Assembly: GCA_903863885.1 (NCBI GenBank)
Contig: CAIPEB010000292.1
Coordinates: 1-64,000 of the forward strand
Origin: an uncultured Planctomycetaceae bacterium
GTDB taxonomy: Bacteria > Planctomycetota > Planctomycetia > Pirellulales > Pirellulaceae
Reading direction: 5' to 3'
Length of the DNA stretch: 64,000 bases
The notes below the pieces were generated by a model. That model saw only the letters and a list, made by a program, of their open reading frames with translations. It did not search any database and was not told the origin of the DNA. This document shows positions 33,197-41,835 of the stretch, in pieces. Within the stretch, counting starts at the first letter, position 1, and the number at the start of each line of letters is the position of its first letter. The translations under genes and the position numbers were made by a program.

Positions 33197-34345
33197 TCAA
33201 AAGGCCTGCTGGTACAGACGCACCCATTCATCGGGAGCGACGTCGCGAGGATTGAAGGTGCCCGTCCACTGCCTCGCGGCATCGGCCGCAAGGGCCGGCA
33301 GCGATTCCTCGGTCACTCCACGGCAGGACAACCGCGCCGCCAGGCCGGCCCGGCGCAGCAGGAGTTCCACAAACTCCGCCAGGCCTCCGGCCGCATCAAC
33401 TCCCGAAGCCCGCGATGCGGCCGGCCCGACCTCGGCCAATTCCCGATACCAGTCCTGAAACAACTCGCCATTGAAGCGAATTACGTGAGGCAGCATAAGC
33501 CCCACCGCCTCGCCGTGAGCCAATCCGAAGCGGGCGGTCAGCGGATTGGCCAGCGCATGGGCGGCACCGAGCATGGAATTTTCGATGGCCAGGCCGGCGA
33601 GACTCGCACCCCATTGCATCGCAGCGCGTGCCGTCAGGTCGGAAGGCTGGTCGATCACCCGGCTGAAACCGGCCGAGAGCAGTCGCCAGGCCTCGCGACT
33701 GAACATCAGCGAGATGCTGTTGCGGCGTTTGCTGACGAACGTTTCGATTGCATGGGCAATCGCATCGATTCCCGTCAGAGCGGTCACGCGTGCGGGTTGC
33801 GTCACCGTCAACTCCGGATCGAGCAGCGCGACGCGGCAGGCTGCCTTCTTGTCGCCGCAGGCCATCTTGGCCTTGGTCTGCGCATCCGAGATCAGCGCGA
33901 AGGACTGTGTTTCACTTCCCGTCCCGGCGGTCGTGGGAACGGCGATCATCGGCAGCATGGGGCGAGTCGCTTTGCCGACGCCCCAGTAGTCCTGCATGCG
34001 TCCGCCGTTGGAATGGATGAAATTGACGCCTTTCGTGCAGTCCAGAGCACTGCCGCCCCCCAGTCCCACCAGCAAATCGGGCTGCCAGGCAGACGCCGCT
34101 TCCACTCCGCGCTGCACGTCGTCCGTCGACGGATTCTCGCGAACCGCGTCAAACAGCTGAACTGCGAGCCCCGCGGCGGCGAGCGTGCGCATTCCGCGCT
34201 CGGTGTGCCCCGCAGCCACGACTCCCGGATCGCTGACGACCAGCGCGCGGCAGGCCCCCAGTTCGCGCGCCAGTTCGCCGAGTCGTTCGAGACTGCGCGG
34301 GCCGAAGACAATCCGCGTGCGTGACTCGAAATCGAAGGGAATCAT
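33197..34345 (-). CDS. Iron-containing alcohol dehydrogenase
   Basis: This group III alcohol dehydrogenase has 382 residues, the normal family length. The cofactor loop is VGLGGGSALDCTKGVNF (about 94). Metal ligands are visible as Asp and His in TGIDAIAHAIE (about 191-195), His in GAAHALANPL and His in FGLAHGEAVGLM, so all four are present. It would interconvert an aldehyde and an alcohol with NAD(P)H. Its location directly downstream of an acyl-CoA-reductase-like gene suggests it reduces that enzyme's aldehyde product. ATG 34345 replaces the in-frame TTG three codons earlier. Confidence 0.92.
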   Translation of the reverse strand: MIPFDFESRTRIVFGPRSLERLGELARELGACRALVVSDPGVVAAGHTERGMRTLAAAGLAVQLFDAVRENPSTDDVQRGVEAASAWQPDLLVGLGGGSALDCTKGVNFIHSNGGRMQDYWGVGKATRPMLPMIAVPTTAGTGSETQSFALISDAQTKAKMACGDKKAACRVALLDPELTVTQPARVTALTGIDAIAHAIETFVSKRRNSISLMFSREAWRLLSAGFSRVIDQPSDLTARAAMQWGASLAGLAIENSMLGAAHALANPLTARFGLAHGEAVGLMLPHVIRFNGELFQDWYRELAEVGPAASRASGVDAAGGLAEFVELLLRRAGLAARLSCRGVTEESLPALAADAARQWTGTFNPRDVAPDEWVRLYQQAF

Positions 34346-34423
34346 GGCATGCAATCGCCGGGTGCGCGAGGTGGTCTTGACGATCGAGTCTCGAACCGCC
34401 GGCCCCCAGGCCGACGTTGAACC

Positions 34424-35842
34424 TCAGAATTCCTGAGTCTGGTACGCCCGGGACCGGAACAGGAATTCGATCAGGTTGCCTTCGTGCGGCTGAAGCCAGT
34501 TCAGCCGGGTTGTCGGGATTCGGCCGACGTTCAAACGGTCCACGTGGGTCGCATCGCTCAGCGACCGGATCAGTGTCTCATTGCGCGTCAGCGCCGTGCA
34601 AACAAGCGTCTGACCGATACGACTGACCAGTTCGTCCTGTGGACACTGTACCACGGAGGCGAAGGGGAACATGTATTCCTTTTTCGCGATATCCCGCTCC
34701 GGAGAATCGCAGTGGGCGATCACCGGGCGAATGTAGGCGCAGCGTTCCATTTCAATCAGCCGGTCTCCGTACCGCGACGTCACATCGGTGACGCCCGACT
34801 GCCGGAGATCCGACTCGATCATGTTCCATATGGACTTGCCCGCGCCGGGCACGGTGAATGCAGCCAGCCCCGCATCGGAATCATCGGGCGGCTTGACGTC
34901 GACCGGCCCGAGCCGCTCGGCGATCGCATCGGCGATTTCCCTCGTGTGGCGCGATGCCCAGATGCTCGAACAGTTGATGCAGCCGCGACCGCCATTGGCG
35001 TAAATGCTCTCGACCATCAGATCGAGGTAATCTCTCCAATGATCGACCAGATCGTCGCCCAGCACGATCTTGGAAAAACCGGGCCCGTGCACCTGGACGC
35101 GCGGATTCCCCCGGTACTGCTCGACCGTTGCGGAACTGCCGAAGATCATGGCGCGCCGGCTCGTCGAGAGAATCGCAGCCCCCGCATCGTGCCCGCCCGG
35201 ATACAGACCGAAGACCTCCGCCGGAATGCCGGCTTCGACGAACGCGGCAAACAGGCGATAGGGAGTCCACGGCTCCTGCGATCCCGGCTTGAGTACGAGG
35301 CCAAGCTGCAGCGGCAGCGCCGGCAGCCACAACGTGTGCACTCCAGGCGAGTTTGAAGGCAGCACCGCGCCGAGCACCGGGGACTGAGCCTGGTAGCTGA
35401 TGGTCACGCCGCGCTCCACCCCGTATCCGCGGGTCAGAACATTCAGATCGAGCCCGCGAGTCAGGCATTCGAGCACCTGCTCCATGCTCTTGAGCACGAA
35501 CGAGTTCTTGGCCATGTTCGAGAGACACATGGCTACGGGAATGCCCGTGCTGGCCGACTGCTGAAAAACGAATTCCTCGACGTTCTGCCGTCCATCGCCC
35601 AGAGGCAGCGTGCCGCGCTCGTAGAGTTCCGCGGCGTGCGCCAGGCGCTTGATCAATTCCGCGCAGGGAATGCTGCAGAGCGTGCGGCGCGCCTGGTCGG
35701 CTCGGCGCATGTCCCGCTGAATGAGCCCGCCGTTGGCCTGACCGAGCGTCGCGATCGGCTCCCCTGTGAGGAAGTGCCGGATCTCTTCCTTCTCCAGAGA
35801 ATCGTACGGCTTGCCCCAGCGAACAACCGGGATACTCAACAT
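34424..35842 (-). CDS. Aldehyde dehydrogenase superfamily protein, acyl-CoA reductase-like (LuxC-like)
   Basis: This 472-residue enzyme has the ALDH fold: GAVLPSNSPGVHTLWLPALPL (coenzyme-binding, about 161), AMIFGSSATVEQY (Rossmann loop, about 234), and the catalytic Cys in YANGGRGCINCSSIWAS (about 290). The usual ELGGKSP/Glu base region is replaced by HGPGFSKIVLGDD, which is typical of CoA-acylating or acyl-reducing members. ATG 35842 has GGGGAG 7 bases upstream. It follows the adenylate-forming enzyme by 43 bases, an order like LuxE-LuxC in fatty acid reduction. The likely reaction is reduction of an acyl-thioester to an aldehyde; the acyl group is unknown. Confidence 0.82.
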   Translation of the reverse strand: MLSIPVVRWGKPYDSLEKEEIRHFLTGEPIATLGQANGGLIQRDMRRADQARRTLCSIPCAELIKRLAHAAELYERGTLPLGDGRQNVEEFVFQQSASTGIPVAMCLSNMAKNSFVLKSMEQVLECLTRGLDLNVLTRGYGVERGVTISYQAQSPVLGAVLPSNSPGVHTLWLPALPLQLGLVLKPGSQEPWTPYRLFAAFVEAGIPAEVFGLYPGGHDAGAAILSTSRRAMIFGSSATVEQYRGNPRVQVHGPGFSKIVLGDDLVDHWRDYLDLMVESIYANGGRGCINCSSIWASRHTREIADAIAERLGPVDVKPPDDSDAGLAAFTVPGAGKSIWNMIESDLRQSGVTDVTSRYGDRLIEMERCAYIRPVIAHCDSPERDIAKKEYMFPFASVVQCPQDELVSRIGQTLVCTALTRNETLIRSLSDATHVDRLNVGRIPTTRLNWLQPHEGNLIEFLFRSRAYQTQEF

Positions 35843-35885
35843 CGACTCGCTCCCCGAAATAGGCCTTCAGCAGACGCCCGCGCGT

Positions 35886-37019
35886 TCAATAAACGCCCAC
35901 CGTCGTTTCGCCCGCCAGACCGCGGAACGGCCGCACGCCGCTGATGCCGTCCCATGGGTACGCGGAATACGGCGTTTCTCGCTCGCCTTCGTCCCGTTCG
36001 AGAAACCCCGGCACGAAGAATTCCTTGGTCAGCGTTGTCAGCTTGACCCGTCCGGTCTCGCCGTAGCCGACAACCTGATTGGGATCATCGAATGAAACGA
36101 CTTCGATCGCGGCGCGAGGCTGCGGCGCATAATACGTGATCTTGTACCCGTCCGCTGCAGTGACCGGCTTGCTGCAGGCCAGCCCCATCAGGGTATTGCC
36201 GTACGTGGGCGTCATGTAGACGCCGCTCGCTTCCGTCGGTCCGCCCAGCAACTCCTCGACGCAGTATCGCGTCCACTGCGGAGTGAACTCGGTCCCCCCG
36301 GAGAATATCCCGGTCACGCCGAGTTCGCGCAGGTTCATCCCGCGATCCTCCAGCGCCAGGGCAAGAGCGTCGAGCAACTTGGGCGTCGCGAACATGCAGC
36401 GGATGTCGTGGCCCGCCGTCAGGATCGTGATCGCCTGATCGATGCAGTGCTTCTTGTAGGCCTCAAGGTGGTCCATCCACCCCTTCTTGATCAGCTTGAT
36501 CACCCAGCGGGGATCGAGATCGATGCAGAAGCAGATTCCGCCCCGAAACTGGCAGAGATGTTCGACGGCCAGCCGCAGACGCCGCGGCCCCGACGGTCCC
36601 AGCATCAGCCAGTTCGCGCCGCGCGGAAAGTACTTGTCCGGCAGCGTGGTGCTGAACAACTCGTAGTCGATCCGGAAATCGTCAATCACGATGCGCGATT
36701 TGGGTATGCCGGTCGTGCCTCCGGTTTCGAACACGTAGACCGGGCTGTTTTCGTAAGCCTTGGGCACCCATCGCCGCACGGGTCCGCCGCGCAGCCACTC
36801 GTCCTCAAACAGCGGAAACTTTCGCAGATCCTCGAAGGTCTTCACTTCCTTCAGTGGATCGAACTTCAATTCGGACTTCTTCTGGAGCCAGAAGGGGCAT
36901 CCCGTGGTCTCGTGAAAATGCCACTGCACGATTTCGTACGTGTGCGCGTCGAGTTGCTGCTTTGCCTGCCGCGCGCGACTTTCCAGATCGCCGGTCGACG
37001 ACAATTCCGTGGAGTTCAT
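35886..37019 (-). CDS. Adenylate-forming acyl-activating enzyme, PaaK/LuxE-like
   Basis: This 377-residue member of the phenylacetate-CoA ligase/acyl-protein synthetase group has the phosphate-binding loop FETGGTTGIPKSRI (about 97), GIFSGGTEFTPQW (about 242), YGNTLMGLACSKPV (A5-like, about 272) and GYGETGRVKLTTLTKEFFVPGFLERDEGE in the hinge region (A7-A8). It is shorter than PaaK (about 430) and near LuxE size. ATG 37019 has GGAAGGG 7 bases upstream. It heads the seven-gene cluster, preceded by a TATAAT at 37165-37170. It presumably activates a carboxylic acid (acyl-AMP) for transfer to CoA or a carrier before reduction. Confidence 0.85.
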   Translation of the reverse strand: MNSTELSSTGDLESRARQAKQQLDAHTYEIVQWHFHETTGCPFWLQKKSELKFDPLKEVKTFEDLRKFPLFEDEWLRGGPVRRWVPKAYENSPVYVFETGGTTGIPKSRIVIDDFRIDYELFSTTLPDKYFPRGANWLMLGPSGPRRLRLAVEHLCQFRGGICFCIDLDPRWVIKLIKKGWMDHLEAYKKHCIDQAITILTAGHDIRCMFATPKLLDALALALEDRGMNLRELGVTGIFSGGTEFTPQWTRYCVEELLGGPTEASGVYMTPTYGNTLMGLACSKPVTAADGYKITYYAPQPRAAIEVVSFDDPNQVVGYGETGRVKLTTLTKEFFVPGFLERDEGERETPYSAYPWDGISGVRPFRGLAGETTVGVY

Positions 37020-37139
37020 CCGATGGCCCTTCCAACATGAACGAGGAATGTCGCAACGAAGCGACACCGGCACGGACGGGATCCTCGCGATATCCGCGCA
37101 ATCCGCGACGGTTCTTGTTCAGTACATGCGAGAACCGCT

Positions 37140-37159
37140 GCAGTCGGCGAAACGACTGC
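37140..37159 (-). promoter_or_regulatory. Stem-loop at the 5' end of the cluster leader
   Basis: GCAGTCG, loop GCGAAA, CGACTGC form a perfect 7-bp hairpin just downstream of the -10 at 37165-37170 in the minus-strand direction. The transcript would begin at or in the hairpin, which could protect the 5' end of the leader of about 140 bases. Confidence 0.4.
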
Positions 37160-37164
37160 GCGCC

Positions 37165-37170
37165 ATTATA
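37165..37170 (-). promoter_or_regulatory. TATAAT -10 hexamer for the acyl-reduction/radical SAM cluster
   Basis: A perfect TATAAT on the minus strand lies about 145 bases before ATG 37019. No good -35 at 17 bases was found. Confidence 0.4.
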
Positions 37171-37263
37171 CGCCTCTGACAAGCCTGCGCCATTTCAGGC
37201 CTGAACGGCGTCCCCGGACCCGATTCGGGGCCCCGCGGATTTACCGCTTCATTGCTCTTCCGC

Positions 37264-37728
37264 TCAAGAATTCGCCGTCGCGGGAATGCTGCTCAATTGG
37301 GACAGCACCTGCAGCACTCCGTTGAGGTGGGCCAGACGGGGGCCATACCGATCGACGAACTCGTTCAGCATGAACTCGCCGTCGAGAAGGCATTCCTCGT
37401 TCTCGAGCACTTCGTCGGTGAGATTGCGAAGGAACTGAGTCTGCACGCGGCTGAGCGTTTCGGCCGCCGTGCGACAGCAGCGGGCCAACTCGGGGTTAGC
37501 CTGCTTCCACTGTCCGAGTTCCATCATCCGCTGCCGCTGGGCCGCATTCTGCTGCTGAAGCAACTCTTCGAGAACCTGGGTTTGCTTCGCCTGTCCCGCC
37601 ACCAGCTGCCGCAACAGCGAGATGACGACGACGTTAACGTCATATTGCGGTTGATTCGCCGATGCAGCCGCATCAGCGGAAACATCTATACGGAAGACCG
37701 GAGGAAAGCCGTTGGATTCGTTCGACAT
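37264..37728 (-). CDS. Hypothetical helical protein with coiled coil
   Basis: This 154-residue soluble protein has a flexible N-terminus, then a coiled-coil-like stretch (VVVISLLRQLVAGQAKQTQVLEELLQQQNAAQRQRMMEL), a Cys pair in ELARCCRTAAE, and an acidic C-terminal region (LTDEVLENEECLLDGEFMLNEFVDRYG). ATG 37728 has AAGGAG 9 bases upstream, and the promoter at 37758-37785 is good. It is probably a real monocistronic gene of unknown role. Confidence 0.78.
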   Translation of the reverse strand: MSNESNGFPPVFRIDVSADAAASANQPQYDVNVVVISLLRQLVAGQAKQTQVLEELLQQQNAAQRQRMMELGQWKQANPELARCCRTAAETLSRVQTQFLRNLTDEVLENEECLLDGEFMLNEFVDRYGPRLAHLNGVLQVLSQLSSIPATANS

Positions 37729-37757
37729 CGCAGGTTGCTCCTTGCCGCTTGAATCCC

Positions 37758-37785
37758 AGTATAAACGATCAATGAGTCGTGTCGA
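37758..37785 (-). promoter_or_regulatory. Sigma-70-like promoter for the helical hypothetical protein
   Basis: TCGACA and TATACT are 16 bases apart on the minus strand, each one mismatch from consensus. The start codon follows about 23 bases after the expected transcription start. Confidence 0.5.
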
Positions 37786-38023
37786 TCCTTTCGTTCGGAA
37801 TCACGGAAACGTCTTGAATCCGGCAAATTTGCGAAAGACTTGACAACGTTCGAAAGTCTATTCCCGGTCGAATCGACACGTCCCCCGCTGCCGAGGATAT
37901 GCCTCTGCCACGTCGCAAAGTCGCTAAAGTCAGAGTTGCCGCGCACCCGATCCACAACAATAAGCCACGCCCGCTGGCGGCAACACGAGACGCAACTGTT
38001 GATGTTTCGGGAGGAGCTACTAC

Positions 38024-38605
38024 ATGGCCGCTAGCAGTGCGAAGTCATTGCCGACGGTCGGATTCATTTCGGTCTGCCAGCAGAGTGACCGCAGCGTAGT
38101 GGGCGGTTACCTCGTGCTTAATGCAGCGGGCCGTCCCGTCGAGTTTCACTGCACTGCGCCGGTGCGTCCCAGCCGCGCTCAAGAGATCCTCTACGGTCCG
38201 ACCCTGAAGACGTTTCTCCACGGCGAGCAGATTGCCAAGACGCTGGCAGGCAAAGCCGCCTGCGATCCGCTGTTTCTTTGCACGGACAGCGAAGCGGTTC
38301 TGGCGCTGCGCAACGTTGACGACACACCGATCGTTTTGATGGCGGACGACTCGGACATCCGGACCGCTGCTTCAGCCGCGGATTCCCGGCGAATCGACGG
38401 CCCGCACAGCGGCCCGCCCCGGCCCGCCGCGCTCGTCTGGTTCACACTGGGCCAACAGAAGGCCGCCGTACTCAGCACGCATGCGGGAGATCGAGAGACC
38501 ATTCAGCAAAGATGGCGGGCCAAGGTCGAAGGACTTGATTTGCGCGAGCCGTTCGCGCGGATTCGCGAAGCCCTTGAAGAAGCACAGAAGACCGCAGCGC
38601 GCTGA
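38024..38605 (+). CDS. Conserved-looking hypothetical protein upstream of SNF2 helicase
   Basis: This 193-residue alpha/beta protein starts with VGFISVCQQSDRSVVGGYLVLNAAGRPVEFHC (given in part), then APVRPSRAQEILYGPTL, a Cys-containing DPLFLCTDSEAVLAL and a helical C-terminus (FARIREALEEAQKTAAR). ATG 38024 has GGAGGAG 7 bases upstream, an excellent ribosome-binding site. It precedes the SNF2-type helicase by 95 bases in the same direction and is probably co-transcribed. No named family is recognised. Confidence 0.78.
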   Translation: MAASSAKSLPTVGFISVCQQSDRSVVGGYLVLNAAGRPVEFHCTAPVRPSRAQEILYGPTLKTFLHGEQIAKTLAGKAACDPLFLCTDSEAVLALRNVDDTPIVLMADDSDIRTAASAADSRRIDGPHSGPPRPAALVWFTLGQQKAAVLSTHAGDRETIQQRWRAKVEGLDLREPFARIREALEEAQKTAAR

Positions 38606-38700
38606 GGCGATTGTGCACGGCGAATGGCCCCGCACCTTGACCGCAGCAGAACGGAATTCGTTTTTCAGCCGACCCTTTCCTCGACTCGACGAGATGCTCT

Positions 38701-40542
38701 GTGTTCTGGCGTAAGAAGCCTGGTCCGGTCGCCTCGGCGGAGACCGCCGCAAGCACGTGCGAAAGTCCCGCAAAAGGCGGCGCTATTGGTGCTGCCGCGC
38801 CTCCGACGTTTGCCGTGTCGGTTTTCGCGACCGGCTGGAATGCGGCACTCGCTCGCGGATGCCGGGTTTCCGTCGATGCAACACAATTGGATCTGCCGGC
38901 GGTTCACACCGTGTCGGTATCCATCAAACCGATCTGCCTGAAGACGTTCAGTTATCAGTTTCCCGAATTGCCTCAGTGGGCTCAGGCGGCTCCGCCACCC
39001 TCGAAGACCGCCGCACCCGCTGCGGGCAGCAGCGAGAACGAGAAGAAGACGAGGATCCGTCCTCCCAACGACATCATTAAACTCGCGGATCGACTGTACT
39101 ACGTCCTGCAGCCTTCGCTCGAAACGCTGCTGGCATCCGGCTCCATGCGAATGCCGTTCGAGCCGTTCCCCTACCAGTATCAGGGCGTCGGATTCCTGTA
39201 CCCTCGAGTCGCCGCGATCCTCGCCGACGAGATGGGGCTGGGCAAGACGATGCAGGCCATCACGGCCATCCGCCTGTTGCTGCGCATGGGCGAAGTGCGC
39301 AGCGTTGTGCTGATCTGTCCCAAGCCGCTCGTTTCCAACTGGCGGCGCGAGTTCGGCATGTGGGCTCCCGAGATCCCGCTTTGCGTAATCGAGGGCGACC
39401 AGGCACGGCGGCGCTGGCAATGGCGCCAGGCTGCGCCCGTGAAGATCGCGAACTACGAGTTGATGACTCGCGATCAGGACATCGTCCTCGACAGTTCCCT
39501 GCATTTTGACCTGGTCGTGCTGGACGAGGCCCAGCGGATCAAGAACCGGTCCAGCACGACCAGCCAGGTGGCCCGCCATATCTCGCGAGCTCGCAGTTGG
39601 GCGCTGACAGGCACCCCCGTGGAAAACAGTTCCGACGATCTCGTGGGCATCTTCGATTTCATCGCGCCGGGGTACTTGTCGGCGGAGATGGGCGTGCGGC
39701 GCATGGCTCAGGCCGCGCGCGACTATATACTGCGCCGCACCAAGGACATGGTGTTGACCGACCTTCCGCCCAAGATGTTCCGCGACGCTGAACTCGAATT
39801 GTCGCCCGAACAATGGGCCGCCTATGAAACAGCCGAGAAGGAGGGCGTCGTCCGGCTTGAGGATCTGGGGGAGGAGATCACGATCCAGCACGTATTCCAA
39901 CTCGTGCTGCGGCTGAAGCAGATCTGCAACTTCGATCCGGTCACGCTCAGCAGCAGCAAGCTGGAACGCCTCGAAGCAGACATCGAAGAAATCGCGGCCA
40001 GCGGCCAGAAAGCCATCGTCTTCAGCCAATGGGTGCAGTCGCTCGAACGAATCCGTGATCGCATCGCTCCGTTCGGACCGCTCGAATACCATGGCCAGAT
40101 CCCGTCAAAGCGGCGAGACGGAATCATCGATCAGTTTCGCAACGATCCCTCCAAGCACGTGATCCTGATGAGCTACGGCGCCGGAAGCGTCGGGTTGAAT
40201 CTCCAGTTCTGCCAATACGTCTTTCTCTTCGACCGCTGGTGGAACCCGGCCGTGGAAGATCAGGCGATCAACCGCGCACACCGCATCGGAGCGGCCGGTC
40301 CCGTGACCGTAACCCGCATGCTGACGGTGGGCACAATCGAGGAGCGAATCCAGCAGGTGCTCGAACGCAAACGTGATCTGTTTGCGACGCTGATTCCCCA
40401 GGGAGAAACGCGGCATCAGCACCTCAGCCTCACGCAGGACGAAATCTTCGGACTGTTCAACCTGCAGGCACCCAAACGGCCCACCTCGCTCGCGGCCCGG
40501 CACAGTTCCGACTCGCGACATGACGCCGACCCGTCGCAATAA
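38701..40542 (+). CDS. SNF2-family DNA helicase/ATPase
   Basis: This is a 613-residue SF2 helicase of the Snf2/RapA group. The N-terminal 145 residues are a domain of unknown type with a charged linker (SSENEKKTRIRPPND). Helicase motifs are PYQYQGVGFL (Q-like), DEMGLGKTMQA (I, about 179), LVVLDEAQRIKN (II, DEAQ, about 270), WALTGTPVENSSDDL (III, about 302), FSQWVQSLERI (IV), GAGSVGLNLQFCQYVFLFDRWWNP (V, given in part) and QAINRAHRIG (VI, about 520). All are intact. It starts at GTG 38701. It is a DNA translocase or remodeller; a partnership with the preceding hypothetical gene is inferred. Confidence 0.92.
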   Translation: MFWRKKPGPVASAETAASTCESPAKGGAIGAAAPPTFAVSVFATGWNAALARGCRVSVDATQLDLPAVHTVSVSIKPICLKTFSYQFPELPQWAQAAPPPSKTAAPAAGSSENEKKTRIRPPNDIIKLADRLYYVLQPSLETLLASGSMRMPFEPFPYQYQGVGFLYPRVAAILADEMGLGKTMQAITAIRLLLRMGEVRSVVLICPKPLVSNWRREFGMWAPEIPLCVIEGDQARRRWQWRQAAPVKIANYELMTRDQDIVLDSSLHFDLVVLDEAQRIKNRSSTTSQVARHISRARSWALTGTPVENSSDDLVGIFDFIAPGYLSAEMGVRRMAQAARDYILRRTKDMVLTDLPPKMFRDAELELSPEQWAAYETAEKEGVVRLEDLGEEITIQHVFQLVLRLKQICNFDPVTLSSSKLERLEADIEEIAASGQKAIVFSQWVQSLERIRDRIAPFGPLEYHGQIPSKRRDGIIDQFRNDPSKHVILMSYGAGSVGLNLQFCQYVFLFDRWWNPAVEDQAINRAHRIGAAGPVTVTRMLTVGTIEERIQQVLERKRDLFATLIPQGETRHQHLSLTQDEIFGLFNLQAPKRPTSLAARHSSDSRHDADPSQ

Positions 40543-40903
40543 AGCGAACATGTTCCGACGTTGAGTTCGCAACTCGAATTCGCCGCGGCGGGACCGATCC
40601 CGCAAAATCTACGGAACCGATCAAGTCCGTCGCGCGACAGACCGCGAAGCGGTGGGCCTCCATGCCAAAAGTGTCGCGCATCGACACGTTTTCCCCATCG
40701 CGACGGTGACCTGCACAGGCGGCAAACACCCTCTGCAACGCGGCTTGCGCAAACTGCCGAGTTTCGACTTTTCGGAGTCTCGATCCACCGCTAAGTTTGG
40801 ATGAGCGCTTTATCTCAGGCGCAGGGTTCAAGCGCCTTGCGCAGGTGCCGGATGGCATGCGGCGTGTCGCTGATCGTAAGCCCCTTCTGAAAAGCAGGAA
40901 AGC
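40543..40903. other. Intergenic region, no gene recognised
   Basis: These 361 bases follow the helicase gene. Short frames are Arg/Ser-rich shadows. I saw no strong hairpin, repeat, tRNA or promoter. Confidence 0.45.
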
Positions 40904-41731
40904 ATGGACGAGACTCCTCAGATTAGCGTTCCCCAGGTCGATGCGGCCGAGGCGAGCCTGGACCAGAAATCCGAGCCGTTTGTCGGTCGATGGAACCGTC
41001 TGATCAGCACGAGCAACTGGGAAAAAGGGCGCATCATCAGCCAGTGGCGCGAGGCCTTGATCGAAGCGGGCGCTGCCCACACCGAGTATTCGGACGACAC
41101 ATGGAGCCGTCTGGTGGAAGGCGTCAGCGGCCAGCACACGGGTCGTCTGCGGCGCGTGTATTCACGATTCGGTCACGTCGCGACCCAATACGAAGGGCTG
41201 TACTGGAGCCATTTCCAGGCAGCGCTGGATTGGGACGACGCGGAAATGTGGCTGGAGGGTGCTGTCCAGAACGGGTGGTCCGTTTCCCGCATGCGCCGCA
41301 CCCGCTGGGAAGCCCTGGGTGCGGTTGCCGATCAGGAACCCCGCGAGGACGCAGTCGAGTCGGATCTGGACGAGGACTTTGTCGAGCGGGCTGACGAGGC
41401 TCCCGTTGAGATGGGCGGCGACGACGCAGTCCTGGGCGGACGTTCTTCAGCCGATGCGGACGAAGAGGAGGACGAGTTGGCCGACGGCGAGGATCAGATT
41501 GCCTCGGCCGATGATGAGGACGCGGCCAACCCCGTGCAGCTGGTTCGGCCGTTTGCGGACCTGCCGGACCTGCCGGCCGACCTTGCCGACGCGTTCGACA
41601 CGTTCAAGCTGGCCATCTTGCGCCACAAGACCGAGGGCTGGGAACAGACGACACCCGAGGATGTGATCCGCTGCCTGGATTCTCTCAAGCAATTGGTAAC
41701 CGCTCCGTCGTCGGAAGACTCGCCGTTCTGA
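40904..41731 (+). CDS. Hypothetical protein with acidic linker
   Basis: This 275-residue cytoplasmic protein has an N-terminal helical domain (WNRLISTSNWEKGRIISQWREALIEAGA, GRLRRVYSRFGHVATQYEGLYWSHFQAAL, both given in part) and the segment GWSVSRMRRTRWEALGA. A long Asp/Glu-rich linker follows (ADADEEEDELADGEDQ, about 186-205), then a small C-terminal helical domain (PADLADAFDTFKLAILRHK). The first domain looks like a DNA- or protein-binding helical bundle. AGGA lies just before ATG 40904. No family is recognised. Confidence 0.75.
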   Translation: MDETPQISVPQVDAAEASLDQKSEPFVGRWNRLISTSNWEKGRIISQWREALIEAGAAHTEYSDDTWSRLVEGVSGQHTGRLRRVYSRFGHVATQYEGLYWSHFQAALDWDDAEMWLEGAVQNGWSVSRMRRTRWEALGAVADQEPREDAVESDLDEDFVERADEAPVEMGGDDAVLGGRSSADADEEEDELADGEDQIASADDEDAANPVQLVRPFADLPDLPADLADAFDTFKLAILRHKTEGWEQTTPEDVIRCLDSLKQLVTAPSSEDSPF

Positions 41732-41796
41732 GGATTCTCGCGTTCCGCCCGGCAGGCTGAAGACGCCCATAGCATGGAGTTGCCCAGCCGCGGGAT

Positions 41797-41805
41797 TGCT
41801 ATAAT
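41797..41805 (+). promoter_or_regulatory. Extended -10 promoter for the alpha/beta hydrolase
   Basis: TGCTATAAT is a perfect extended -10 element about 31 bases before ATG 41836, giving a short leader that contains a CGGAG ribosome-binding site. Confidence 0.5.
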
Positions 41806-41835
41806 CGTCGTCGAGTAACGACCGGAGTTTCGACG

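Noticed and set aside
37836-37870. TTGACA at about 37840 as a promoter for the 38024 gene
   Set aside because: No recognisable -10 hexamer lies 15-19 bases downstream.
37899-38099. 66-residue plus-strand frame just upstream of and overlapping the 38024 gene
   Set aside because: It overlaps the start of a gene with a much better ribosome-binding site, and its tail is Ser/Arg-rich without a domain pattern. A leader peptide is possible but not supported.
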